This document shows positions 9,634-17,904 of a DNA stretch of 64,000 nucleotides, piece after piece. The notes beneath the pieces are model-generated. The model was given only the letters and a program-made list of their open reading frames with translations. It had not been told where the DNA came from and searched no databases. The DNA is from Acidobacteriota bacterium. Its GTDB lineage: Bacteria > Acidobacteriota > Terriglobia > Terriglobales > Acidobacteriaceae. The position numbers and the translations under genes were made by a program. The DNA is taken from assembly GCA_018268755.1 (NCBI GenBank), contig JAFDVW010000009.1:62001-126000 (forward strand), given 5' to 3'. The first letter of the stretch is position 1, and each line of letters begins with the position of its first letter.

Positions 9634-11003
9634 TGCGCTCCCCGCCCCAGCAGTACGATCTTGATGGTCTGGAACATGATCAGCACATCCAGACCGATGG
9701 ACGCATTCTTGATGTAATAAAGATCGTATTGCAGCTTTTCTTTGGCATCTTCCAGCGTGTTGCCGTACTTATAGCGCACCTGCGCCCAGCCGGTGATGCC
9801 GGGACGCACGGAATGCCGCACCCCGTAGTAGGGGATTTCCTGGCTCAGCCACTCCACAAATTCGGGCCGCTCGGGGCGGGGCCCTACGAAGGCCATATCG
9901 CCCTTGACCACACACCAGAGCTGGGGAATTTCATCCAGCCGCGTGCTGCGCAGGAAACGGCCGACCCGGGTGATGCGGGGATCGTCATCTGTGGCCCAGG
10001 TCGCCCCGGTATCGGCTTCGGCGTCTTGCCGCATGGTGCGGAACTTATAGCAGTAAAAATAGACGCCGCCGTAGCCCACGCGCCGTTGCCGGTACAGGAT
10101 GGGCCCCTTCGAGTCCAGGCGGATGGCTAACATCACAAAAGGAATGATGGGCAAGACCACCATGAGCAGCAGGGCCGAGGCCAACAAAGACAAGATCCGG
10201 CGCAGCTCGAAGAAGCCGGCGCCGAACTTGAAACCGTCGGCAAAGATCAACCAGCTGGGATAAAGCTGCTCCACCTCAATGCGGCCTGACATCTTTTCCA
10301 GCCAGGAGGTGGCCTCTTCGATCTTCACTCCGCGGAGGCGAAGTTGCAGCAGCGCTTCCACCGGAAGAGTATTGCGGCGATCGGGCAGGGCCACAATCAC
10401 GCGATGCACCTTGTAGACCCGGGCCAACTCCATCAGGTGGGCCGCCATGGCATCGCGGGTCAAGGCGCCTTCCACGTTGCCACTCCAGTCCACGACCTCC
10501 ACGCCCAATTCGGAATGGGCCCGCAACCCCTGCACCAGGCGCTGCGCCCGCTCTCCCGTCCCCAGAACGTAAACGCGCTCGCGAAAGAAGGAAAGCTGGG
10601 CCAGCCAGGCGTAAGCCGAGCGCCAAAGAAACAGCGAGATGGTCAGGATGATCAGCCCGAACAGGAAGGCGGAGTTCCCCAGCATGGCGTGGGGAAACAG
10701 CAGGCCGATCACCGCCAGCGACAGCGCCAGCAGGCCCGGGACCAGCAGCAGACGAAAGTAAATCTCTCCCCGCTGATTGATGTGGGAAAGATCGTACAGG
10801 TCAAACCAGTGGGAAAGCAGCAATACCACCAGCGTGACGGCAATGATCTTGTAGTAGCCGTACTCGAAATTGAGCACCAGGAAGGTGTCTTCGCGAAACT
10901 GCAGCGCCGTCCCCACCATGAAGGAGAGGAGCGCGATCAAAGCTTCTCCCAGCAACAGCACCAGACTGCGGATTGGGTAGTAGACGTTGAACAGACGGAT
11001 CAC
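9630..11003 (-). CDS. Polyprenyl glycosylphosphotransferase (initiating sugar transferase, EPS)
   Basis: Catalyses the first step of EPS repeat synthesis, moving a sugar-1-phosphate from an NDP-sugar to undecaprenyl phosphate. The 457 residues comprise about four N-terminal membrane helices, a CoA-binding-like soluble domain (VYVLGTGERAQRLVQGL), a further hydrophobic segment and the conserved C-terminal transferase domain (KGPILYRQRRVGYGG, YKFRTMRQDAE, STRLDEIPQLWCVVKGDM, GPRPERPEFV, RPGITGWAQVRY). The layout matches EPS/PEP-CTERM-associated WbaP/CpsE-type enzymes. It is followed after GTGA overlap by the GT2 gene and preceded by the tyrosine kinase gene with an 8-base gap. Confidence 0.93.
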   Translation of the reverse strand: MIRLFNVYYPIRSLVLLLGEALIALLSFMVGTALQFREDTFLVLNFEYGYYKIIAVTLVVLLLSHWFDLYDLSHINQRGEIYFRLLLVPGLLALSLAVIGLLFPHAMLGNSAFLFGLIILTISLFLWRSAYAWLAQLSFFRERVYVLGTGERAQRLVQGLRAHSELGVEVVDWSGNVEGALTRDAMAAHLMELARVYKVHRVIVALPDRRNTLPVEALLQLRLRGVKIEEATSWLEKMSGRIEVEQLYPSWLIFADGFKFGAGFFELRRILSLLASALLLMVVLPIIPFVMLAIRLDSKGPILYRQRRVGYGGVYFYCYKFRTMRQDAEADTGATWATDDDPRITRVGRFLRSTRLDEIPQLWCVVKGDMAFVGPRPERPEFVEWLSQEIPYYGVRHSVRPGITGWAQVRYKYGNTLEDAKEKLQYDLYYIKNASIGLDVLIMFQTIKIVLLGRGAQ

Positions 11004-11011
11004 AAATTACC

Positions 11012-11905
11012 TCAGCGCGCCGTCGTGTAGTAATAACGGGAATAGGTCGAGTCCCCTTCACTGGCGCCGTTGAGCACCACCCCTACGATGACCTTGTTAT
11101 GGAACTCCTCGCGGGCCTTGCGGGCGGCATCGTGGGGAGTAGCGCTGGAACGCACCACCATGAGCACGCCGTCGCAGTAGTTGGCCAACAGCGCCGCGTC
11201 GGAGACCGGCACCGCCGGCGGCGAATCGATGATGATCCAGTCAAACAGCGGCTCAATACGGTTGAGCAGGAACTTCAACCGGCCATTGGCCACCAGTTCC
11301 GCCGGGTTCGACACCATGCGTCCGGAAGGGATGAAGAACAGATTGTCCAGAGCCCCACGCTGCATGACCCCAAACTCGTCGCTTTCGCCCAGCAGATATT
11401 CCGCCAGGCCGGGCTTGGCGGTGGTGCCCAGGGCATTGTGCAGGCGGGCGCCGCGCAGGTCGGCGTCAATCAACAGGGCCCGCCGGCCATGCTGCTTCAC
11501 CATGACCTGGGCCAGATTGGCGGCCACGAAAGATTTGCCCTCTTTGGGCAAAGCGCTGGTCACCAGCACTTTCTTCAAGGTGATCTTTTCCCGCATCTGG
11601 TAAAGGCGGGAGCGTAGGGTGCGAAACTCTTCCGTGCCGGGGACGTTTTCGTCGCCCTGAAAAAACAGCATGGTCTTCAGGTCGGGCGACCAGTTCATCT
11701 GTGGGCAGCGGGCCAGTAGAGTATCGAAATTAAAGGACGAAGAGGAAAAGCCCGGCATGGTGGAAGTTCCCGGGCCCATCTCCACCGGAGGCGGAACCGG
11801 GTTGGGGGCGGGAAGTTCCCCGGCCGCCACCGGCTCGCTGTGTCCGGTCAGAGAAACAGAGCGCTGTTCTTCGGCTTTCTTCAGCGCTTCATGAATTCGG
11901 CTCAT
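11012..11905 (-). CDS. Cytoplasmic bacterial tyrosine kinase (CpsD/CapB-like), EPS chain-length control
   Basis: BY-kinase ATPase domain of 297 residues that would act with the separate GumC/Wzz membrane partner encoded upstream in the operon. Seen are the N-terminal MSRIHEALKKAEEQR helix typical of exosortase-locus kinases, Walker A (TSALPKEGKSFVAANLAQ), Walker A' (LLIDADLRGARLH), Walker B (WIIIDSPPAVPVSD) and a C-terminal tyrosine cluster (YSRYYYTTAR) that is the expected autophosphorylation tail. It overlaps the upstream ATPase gene by ATGA (11902-11905). Autophosphorylation cycles in this family control polymer length and export; that role is inferred here. Confidence 0.92.
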   Translation of the reverse strand: MSRIHEALKKAEEQRSVSLTGHSEPVAAGELPAPNPVPPPVEMGPGTSTMPGFSSSSFNFDTLLARCPQMNWSPDLKTMLFFQGDENVPGTEEFRTLRSRLYQMREKITLKKVLVTSALPKEGKSFVAANLAQVMVKQHGRRALLIDADLRGARLHNALGTTAKPGLAEYLLGESDEFGVMQRGALDNLFFIPSGRMVSNPAELVANGRLKFLLNRIEPLFDWIIIDSPPAVPVSDAALLANYCDGVLMVVRSSATPHDAARKAREEFHNKVIVGVVLNGASEGDSTYSRYYYTTAR

Positions 11906-12858
11906 AGTTTCCTCTCTTTGGGGAGGTTCTCTTCCGACTGGCGCAGCTTGTCGGCCAGGGTCGCCAGGGTCTTCAAAGCGTCCACCAGATCAAACTTGTC
12001 GTCGCGCGCGGGGGCGGACGCGGCGGCCAAGGGAGCGGCCGCGGGCCCTTCCGACAATTCAAAGTCGCGGGCCACGGCCTCCACCAGCGCGCCGGAAATT
12101 TCTCTCTGCTGGTCCACAAACGCGCCCACCAGACAGTGCTCGCACAGCAGATTGATGACGCGGGGAATGCCGCTCGAGCAGCGATGGACCACCGCCACCG
12201 CCTCGGGGGTAAAAATCATCTGCCCGTTGGAGCCGGCAATGCGCAGGCGCTGGGTGATGTAGGACTGGGTTTCCTCAAGGGTCAGGGGATGGGTCTTGGC
12301 GCGCAGGGTAAGGCGCTGCCGCAACTGCCGCAAGTTGGGCTGGCGGAGCTTCTGTTCCAGCTCGGGCTGGCCCACCAGGACGACCTGCAGAAGCTTCTCC
12401 GTGAAGGTCTCCAGGTTGGTCATCATGCGGATTTCTTCCAGCAGTTCGTCGGAGAGGTTTTGCGCCTCATCCACAATGAGCACCGCGGTCTCGCCGGCGC
12501 GGTAGCGGTCGAGCAGCCAGTTGTAAAGCTGGCGCAGGATCTGGCTCTTCGACTTCGACTCGCAGGGAATGCCGAAGTCAGCCATCATGTAGTCCAGGAA
12601 CTGCGGCACGTTGAGGCGGGAATTAAAGACAAAGGCGGTGGCCACCTGCTGCAGGCGCAGCCATTCCAGCAGTTTATTGATGAGCGTGGTCTTCCCCGTA
12701 CCCACTTCGCCGGTCAGCAGCACGAAGCCCTTGCGGCTCTGGATGCCATAGGTCAGACAGGCCAGCGCCTCCTCGGTATGACGGGTGAGAAACAGATAGC
12801 GCGGGTCCGGATTCACGTTGAACGGGTTGGCGCGCAGTCCAAAAAACTCTTTGTACAT
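11902..12858 (-). CDS. ExeA-like AAA ATPase, exosortase/EPS system-associated
   Basis: A 318-residue AAA ATPase. The N-terminus (MYKEFFGLRANPFNVNPDP) is the hallmark of ExeA/PEP-CTERM-locus ATPases. It is followed by Walker A GEVGTGKTTLINKL, Walker B AVLIVDEAQNLSDE and a sensor region LETFTEKLLQVVLVGQPELE, then winged-helix-like sequence with SSGIPRVINLLCEHCL. The family is found beside CpsD and GumC genes in exosortase loci. Its molecular job is not established, and assembly or energisation of the export machine is a guess. The stop overlaps the kinase start, and the gene follows the GumC gene after 8 bases. Confidence 0.9.
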   Translation of the reverse strand: MYKEFFGLRANPFNVNPDPRYLFLTRHTEEALACLTYGIQSRKGFVLLTGEVGTGKTTLINKLLEWLRLQQVATAFVFNSRLNVPQFLDYMMADFGIPCESKSKSQILRQLYNWLLDRYRAGETAVLIVDEAQNLSDELLEEIRMMTNLETFTEKLLQVVLVGQPELEQKLRQPNLRQLRQRLTLRAKTHPLTLEETQSYITQRLRIAGSNGQMIFTPEAVAVVHRCSSGIPRVINLLCEHCLVGAFVDQQREISGALVEAVARDFELSEGPAAAPLAAASAPARDDKFDLVDALKTLATLADKLRQSEENLPKERKL

Positions 12859-12866
12859 AGGGTTAC

Positions 12867-14399
12867 CTAAACCTGAACCGGTTCCTTCTTCTCGCGGGAA
12901 AATTTCACGCGCAGGCCGCCGTTCTTATTGCCCTCAGCTTTCTCCGCGCCCACCCAGGGCAAAGCCACCAACATGGGCAGCTCCAGCACGGCGAGCACGT
13001 CCTGCTCGGTGCGGATCGACTTATCGCGCAGTTCCAGCCACAACGCGATGCCGAGCCCGATGGCCAGGCCCGCGCCCAGACCGCCGCCCGCAAAGAACAG
13101 GCGGTTGGGAAAGCTGGGCGTATCGGGCAGGCTGGCCGGATTCAGCAAGCGCATCTGTTCTCCCTGTTGCCGCCGCTCCATGTCGGTGGCCATCTCCGAC
13201 TCGTTCTTCTTGGCCAGGAGATCGTTGTAGAACTTCTGGGCGGTGTCGTAGTCCCGGGTGAGCTGCTTGTATTGTTCTTCCACTCCCGGACTCAGGGCCA
13301 CGCGGCCCTGATAAATCCGGATCTGGTCCTGCAAGCGCTTCTGATCGCGCGTGGCCTGGGCGACGGCTTCGCCGAACTGGTGGACCTGCAAGCGTAGCTG
13401 CTGAATTTCCGGGGGTTCAGTGGCCGCGCTTTTCTGCGTGGTGTCTTCGCCCTTGCTGGCCGCCGCATTGACTTCGGCCAGCTTGCGCTTGACTTCGGCA
13501 ATGTCGTTCTTGGCCTTGATGACATCAGGATGGTCGTCGGTATAGCGCGCTCGCAGGGTAAGCAGCTGGCTCTGCAGCTGCGCCAATTGCTGTTCCAGAC
13601 TCTGCGGGTTGGTGGCCGTCTGCGACGAGCGCCAGGCCCCCAGCTGCTGCGACAGCAGAGACTCGGTGTAAGCCTTGTCCTGTTGCGCCCGGTTCAGGTT
13701 CTGGGTGTTGGCGTCGAGCTGCGAATTCAACGCCATGAGGATCTTCATGTTGTTTTCCGCGTCGCCGGGCAGCTGACCGATATATTGCCGCTTAAACGTG
13801 GCCAGCTTGCTGTCGCGATCATCCAGATCGTTCTTGGCGGTCTCCACCTGCCGGGAAAGAAAATCGGTGGTGCTTTGCGCCACTTGCTCGCGCGCCCGCA
13901 GATTGATCTCCAGCAACATGGAAGTCAGCTCTCCGCAGAGCTGCTGCGCGGTGCGCGGATTGTCCGCCGTGTAACTCAAGGTAAAGCCGGGAATATCATT
14001 ACCCTGCCCGGAACGGCGGTGGGCCCCGGTGGAGTCGGAAGTGACCGGCTCGATCGTCATATTGTCGCGGATTTCCTCGATCACTTCGTCCGCGCTGCGA
14101 TTGTGGGCCAGCCCCAAGCGCTGCACCAGCGGCTGCAACCGGTTATTGCTGAGCAGTTGCTGCTGCATGGTGGCGATGCGCTGCATCAGGTTTTCCGTGA
14201 CCACCGGCTTGACGTAGTTATTGGGCACCTTCTGCTCTTCGACCAGGATGAGGGCTTCCGAGGTGTACTTGGCGGAAAAAAGATAGGAGATCAGAAACCC
14301 GGCCAGCGGGGCGAGCAGCACCGGCACCAGGATCACCTTCAGCCGCCGGCGCAACATTGCCAGATAATCATCCAGAGTCAATTCGCGATTTTCAATCAT
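12867..14399 (-). CDS. GumC/Wzz-type polysaccharide chain-length determinant
   Basis: Inner-membrane polysaccharide co-polymerase of 510 residues that sets EPS chain length and bridges to the outer-membrane exporter. A transmembrane helix near residues 18-38 (ILVPVLLAPLAGFLISYLF) is followed by a long periplasmic region with heptad-rich coiled coils (residues ~190-400, including SLEQQLAQLQSQLLTL). A Pro-rich NPASLPDTPSFPNRLFF stretch and a second helix (GGLGAGLAIGLGIALWLEL) come near the C-terminus. It lacks a kinase domain, matching the separate CpsD-like gene downstream. Confidence 0.92.
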   Translation of the reverse strand: MIENRELTLDDYLAMLRRRLKVILVPVLLAPLAGFLISYLFSAKYTSEALILVEEQKVPNNYVKPVVTENLMQRIATMQQQLLSNNRLQPLVQRLGLAHNRSADEVIEEIRDNMTIEPVTSDSTGAHRRSGQGNDIPGFTLSYTADNPRTAQQLCGELTSMLLEINLRAREQVAQSTTDFLSRQVETAKNDLDDRDSKLATFKRQYIGQLPGDAENNMKILMALNSQLDANTQNLNRAQQDKAYTESLLSQQLGAWRSSQTATNPQSLEQQLAQLQSQLLTLRARYTDDHPDVIKAKNDIAEVKRKLAEVNAAASKGEDTTQKSAATEPPEIQQLRLQVHQFGEAVAQATRDQKRLQDQIRIYQGRVALSPGVEEQYKQLTRDYDTAQKFYNDLLAKKNESEMATDMERRQQGEQMRLLNPASLPDTPSFPNRLFFAGGGLGAGLAIGLGIALWLELRDKSIRTEQDVLAVLELPMLVALPWVGAEKAEGNKNGGLRVKFSREKKEPVQV

Positions 14400-14453
14400 G
14401 CCAGTTTCCTGTTCCTGCCATCCCGGAGATGGCTTGTTCCCTGTGCTCTTTCT

Positions 14454-15914
14454 TCAATCGAGGCGGACCGGACGCGGATGCCAGGTCAACCCGACCAGGG
14501 CGACATGGCGATTGGCGCCGGCTTCGCAGGCGGGCCCGCCGATGGGGCAGTTGGAGAAACCGAGCCGGTTGTACTGATAGCTCGCCACCACCGTGAAGTC
14601 ACGCCCCAGCTGCCGGGAAATCGCCCCTCCCGCATACCAATAATCGTAGGAATTCCCATTCACCGCAGAGTAGGCCCCAATCAGTTCACTGCTGCGGGTG
14701 TAACCGACATTGCCGTCCACATGCCACAAACGTCCCATTTCGCGGGTTACGGAAAAACGCGCCAGGTCGGTGTTCGCGCCGGTATAGAACCCGGAACCGC
14801 TGGTGTTGTAGCGGTCGTAGGAAACACTGGCGCTGGCCCGCTTGAAACGGTAGCGCAAGGCCGCCCGCCCGCTCATCGACAGGCGGGTGGAAGCGCCCAG
14901 CAGAGGACTGTCAATGCGGGTCAACTGCGGCCCGCCGCCCAGCGTAAGGTCCATGCGTCCGCTCACGCGATGGCCGTACATGACGTGCCAGAGATGCGTC
15001 TCAAAGTGGGTCCCGGTGATATCGGGATAACGGAAGCTCTGAAAGCCGTAGAGGACCGCCACCTGATCGCGACGGTTGAGCTGGTAGTTGTAGCCCGCCT
15101 GAAAGCTGGTCTGCCGGCTGTCAATATATCCCTGCGGGTTATTCAGGAAGTGAATGAGGCCATAGGAGCCGGCGAAGGTCACCGCCGAGCGGGGCGAGAG
15201 TTCCTGCGTAATATCGGCGATGGTGACATTCGAGATATTTTCCTGTTGGCCCAGCGTGGCAAACTGTCCGGGGCCAAAGAACCCCAGCGAGGTGCCTCCC
15301 AGCCCACCGGTCACCCCACCTAGACCGCCGGTCCCGCCGTCCACTCCGCTCAATCCCCCAAGTCCGCCAAAGGCCCCATATCCAAAGGCCCCTTCCGGCA
15401 AATAACTGAAGGAATCGCGGACTCCGATCTGGCCGGTCTTCCACAGATAGTGGTGCTCGAAGGAGAGTTCATGCACCTGGCTGGCGCCGATGCCGCTATT
15501 GCTATAGAAGGCCCCACCGCCCACGTAATCCAGCCCCATACTGGAGCGGTTCCACAGCTTCTGCAGCGACAAGCTGCCCAGGACCCGGGTCACGCCGTAG
15601 ATGGAAGAGTCGCCGCTGTCATTCACGTTGGTATCGATGCCCTCACTCACGTGCAGGGCGGGGATCAAATAACTCCGCGAACCCAGACCGCTCCCCAGGT
15701 TGGGCTGATCCACGCCGGACAGGGGCAGGTTGGCCTCCGCCTGGGCCGCCGGCGGGGTGTCCTGGGCCGGGGAAGACTGTGCCCCTCCCGCGGGCGTGTC
15801 CGTACTTTGCGCCCCGGCCGAAGCCGCGCTCAATACCAGTCCGAGGACGCCCAGAGCCATGCAGCCCGCGCCCTTGCCGAGGAAATTCCTGCCGTATCGA
15901 TTACGGAACAACAA
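14454..15914 (-). CDS. Outer-membrane beta-barrel protein of the EPS/exosortase locus
   Basis: A 486-residue exported protein with a signal peptide (FLGKGAGCMALGVLGLVLS... ending SAGAQ). The C-terminal ~350 residues of alternating amphipathic strands (YRFKRASASVSYDRYN, VVASYQYNRLGFSN and others) end in a strand. This fits an outer-membrane barrel, as found between Wza and GumC genes in such loci. A Gly-rich low-complexity stretch (about residues 177-210) interrupts the barrel. The TTG start is chosen because AGGAG lies 6 bases upstream, and the next ATG (codon 19) would remove the positive n-region of the signal peptide. It overlaps the export-protein gene by 14 bases. Confidence 0.75.
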   Translation of the reverse strand: MLFRNRYGRNFLGKGAGCMALGVLGLVLSAASAGAQSTDTPAGGAQSSPAQDTPPAAQAEANLPLSGVDQPNLGSGLGSRSYLIPALHVSEGIDTNVNDSGDSSIYGVTRVLGSLSLQKLWNRSSMGLDYVGGGAFYSNSGIGASQVHELSFEHHYLWKTGQIGVRDSFSYLPEGAFGYGAFGGLGGLSGVDGGTGGLGGVTGGLGGTSLGFFGPGQFATLGQQENISNVTIADITQELSPRSAVTFAGSYGLIHFLNNPQGYIDSRQTSFQAGYNYQLNRRDQVAVLYGFQSFRYPDITGTHFETHLWHVMYGHRVSGRMDLTLGGGPQLTRIDSPLLGASTRLSMSGRAALRYRFKRASASVSYDRYNTSGSGFYTGANTDLARFSVTREMGRLWHVDGNVGYTRSSELIGAYSAVNGNSYDYWYAGGAISRQLGRDFTVVASYQYNRLGFSNCPIGGPACEAGANRHVALVGLTWHPRPVRLD

Positions 15915-16479
15915 TGGTGTCTCCTGGTTTCAGAGGAATGTTCTGGTCCATGGCGTCGCCTTTCACCAGCTCTTTATAGTTCACGGCGATCTTGCGCTGC
16001 TTGCCGCTTTCGTTGCGCAGCACGTAGATGCCCTTGGTATTGGCAAATTGCGTAAAGCCCGCGCTGGCCAGGGCCTGCAGCACGGTCATGTTGGGAGTTA
16101 GGGCCATGGCGCCGGTGTGCAGCACCTCGCCGGTGACGTACACCCGCTGGCTGTTGATTTGGGTCACCACAATAGTGACGCGCGGATCGGCCAGATACTT
16201 TTTGAGCTTCTCCGTGATGCTGTTGGAAAGGTCCATGGGCGTGAGGCCGGCGGCCTGCACATCATTCAGCAAGGGCAAGGAAATTTTCCCGTCGGGGCGG
16301 ACCGGAAGGGTATTGGTCAACTCCGGCTCCTTCCACACCGAGACGTATAAAACGTCTTCTGCGCCGATCACATAGGACGGGCCGGCGACAGCGGCGGGGG
16401 GCTTAGGATTGTCCTGCGCCGCAGCCAGCAGGGCCAGACTGGTCAGGCCCAGGATGATGATCGCCCTGATTGCTCTCAT
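15901..16479 (-). CDS. Wza-like polysaccharide biosynthesis/export protein (periplasmic/outer membrane)
   Basis: Short polysaccharide export protein (192 residues) with signal peptide MRAIRAIIILGLTSLALLAA, a Poly_export domain (YVIGAEDVLYVSVWKEPELT, VRPDGKISLPLLNDVQAAG) and one SLBB-type domain (RVYVTGEVLHTGAMALTPNM). It would form the outer-membrane exit channel with the GumC partner. The start at 16479 is preferred over an upstream in-frame ATG at 16512 because AGGGAG lies 5 bases before it and it gives a clean signal peptide. No lipobox cysteine is present, unlike E. coli Wza. Confidence 0.9.
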   Translation of the reverse strand: MRAIRAIIILGLTSLALLAAAQDNPKPPAAVAGPSYVIGAEDVLYVSVWKEPELTNTLPVRPDGKISLPLLNDVQAAGLTPMDLSNSITEKLKKYLADPRVTIVVTQINSQRVYVTGEVLHTGAMALTPNMTVLQALASAGFTQFANTKGIYVLRNESGKQRKIAVNYKELVKGDAMDQNIPLKPGDTIVVP

Positions 16480-16508
16480 ACTTTCTCCCTGAAATGGTGC
16501 TGGAAAAT

Positions 16509-17480
16509 TCACGATGCCTCACACTCCCCGTAGCCGATTTGTTTCAACTTATAGAGCAGGGCCTTGTAGCTAATTTGCAATTCCTGGGCCGCCCGGCGCC
16601 GGTTCCAGCGGGTGCGGTTCAAGGTGCGTAGGATCAATTCTCTTTCCGCTTCCCGGGACGCGGCGCGCGCGGCTTGCTTCAGGGACACCCGCTCGCCACT
16701 CCCCTCCGGCCCGAAGTTGCTCAGCCGGGCCCGCAAGCCTCCCATGGCAAGGTCCTCATTGCCTAACACCACGATGGCCTTGGCGGCGTCCTCCAGCTCG
16801 CGGGTATTACCGGGCCAGGCATATTCCTGAAAAAGGCGATGGGTGGCCTCGCTCAAAGGAGGCACCGGACGGTTGAACTTTTGCCCGTACTGCAACAGAA
16901 AGAAAGCCATGAGATGCGGAATATCCTCCCGGCGTTGGCGTAAAGGAGGCAAGCGCAGGCAAACTCCACTGACGCGGTAATAGAGGTCCTCGCGAAAACG
17001 GCGGGCCCGCACTTCGCCTTCCAGATCGCGCGCACTGCCGCAAATCAGGCGCACCCGGCTCGCCGCCGGCGCCGCCTTTTCCATGGCGCGCAGAACCTCC
17101 AGGAACTCCGCCTGAGCAGCCAGGTCCAAATCCGCAATCTCCTGCAGAAAGACGGTGCCGGGGGAAAGCGCGCCCAGATTTTGCGCGATAGCTCGGCCCG
17201 CCTGACGGCAGGAGAGCACATGAAATTGCTGGGCGGCGCGCGCCGACAGGGCATGCATTCGCCGCGCCGTGGCCAGCTTGCCAACTCCCGATTCCGCCAA
17301 GAGAAGCACGGGGACCTCGCGCTGGGCCAGTTCCCGGACCACGAACTCGACCGCCCGCATGTTGGCGCTGACCGCCTCCACCAATCCCAGCTCCGCCACC
17401 CCGCTCGCCTGCTGTTCCATGCTTTTCATGCTTTCCCAGCACCTGATGAAAAAATGTGTTTCCGCCGGGGGATGAGACAT
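16509..17480 (-). CDS. Degenerate NtrC/Fis-type regulator lacking the GAFTGA loop, first gene of EPS operon
   Basis: Resembles the AAA+ domain plus C-terminal Fis helix-turn-helix of sigma-54 enhancer-binding proteins (FREDLYYRVSG, LPPLRQRREDIPHL, YAWPGNTRELEDAAK, and HTH WNRRRAAQELQISYKALLYK). Key parts are altered. Walker A reads LLAESGVGKLATAR. About 20 residues containing the GAFTGA sigma-54 contact loop are missing. Walker B reads GTVFLQEI with Gln in place of the Asp. It should bind DNA but probably cannot hydrolyse ATP normally or activate sigma-54, so it may be a repressor or partner protein (TyrR is a known GAFTGA-less relative). There is no receiver domain. The start at 17480 is chosen for GGAGAG just upstream; in-frame alternatives are ATG at 17504 and 17516 and GTG at 17537. 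Confidence 0.8.
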   Translation of the reverse strand: MSHPPAETHFFIRCWESMKSMEQQASGVAELGLVEAVSANMRAVEFVVRELAQREVPVLLLAESGVGKLATARRMHALSARAAQQFHVLSCRQAGRAIAQNLGALSPGTVFLQEIADLDLAAQAEFLEVLRAMEKAAPAASRVRLICGSARDLEGEVRARRFREDLYYRVSGVCLRLPPLRQRREDIPHLMAFFLLQYGQKFNRPVPPLSEATHRLFQEYAWPGNTRELEDAAKAIVVLGNEDLAMGGLRARLSNFGPEGSGERVSLKQAARAASREAERELILRTLNRTRWNRRRAAQELQISYKALLYKLKQIGYGECEAS

Positions 17481-17904
17481 AGCTCTCCGGGCATAGTGAA
17501 GCATCTCCGGTTCCATCGACACGGAGCCGGATCGCACCCTCTGGAGTTGTCTCTTATGTTTTTACTATCAATCAGTTAGAGAAACTTCACTATGAATTGG
17601 GGCAAACCGCGTGCCTCTTTCTACCCTACAACAATGGGCAGAAAAGAGAAATTTTTTTCCTAATCGAGGGTCATGGCAAGGCAGTTACCTGACAAAAAAG
17701 GACCAAGCGAGGATCCTGCTCCGAAGGAACGGCCCTTTCCTCTTTCCCTCCTCAGTCCCGGCGTAAAGAAACAAATGTAAATCGCTAATTTTAAACAATT
17801 TATCAAAGGTTCACCGGTTTTTTGAGGCGGACGGGTTCGCCTTTCCGTTGCAGCCCGCGGTAAATTCGCATATTCTCAAGGTCTCCCTCCACTCGCTTTC
17901 CACA
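17481..17904. other. Divergent regulatory region between EPS operon and exosortase operon
   Basis: This 424-base gap separates the minus-strand regulator from the plus-strand exosortase. It holds the sigma-54 promoter at 17601-17616 (minus). A perfect 9-base inverted repeat (TTCACTATG at 17586-17594, CATAGTGAA at 17492-17500) would let the 5' end of the operon transcript pair just upstream of the GGAGAG ribosome site. An A+T-rich stretch at 17767-17810 may hold the plus-strand promoter. A weak plus-strand -24/-12-like match (TGGCAAGGCAGTTACC, 17674-17689) lacks the essential GC. No gene is seen. Confidence 0.5.
17601..17616 (-). promoter_or_regulatory. Sigma-54 (-24/-12) promoter for the EPS operon
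   Basis: Read on the minus strand, the 16 bases are AGGCACGCGGTTTGCC. They match the RpoN consensus TGGCACG-N4-TTGC at every core base, with GG and GC exactly 12 bases apart. The predicted transcription start is near 17590, about 50-110 bases before the candidate starts of the degenerate regulator. It would drive the regulator and the EPS operon behind it. Confidence 0.7.

Noticed and set aside
13530..15323. A 597-codon plus-strand ORF opposite gumC and the barrel gene
   Set aside because: It lies opposite two conserved EPS genes and has no motif.
17674..17689. Plus-strand sigma-54 promoter for the exosortase operon (TGGCAAGGCAGTTACC)
   Set aside because: The -12 GC is replaced by AC and the -24 element has a further mismatch; too weak to call.
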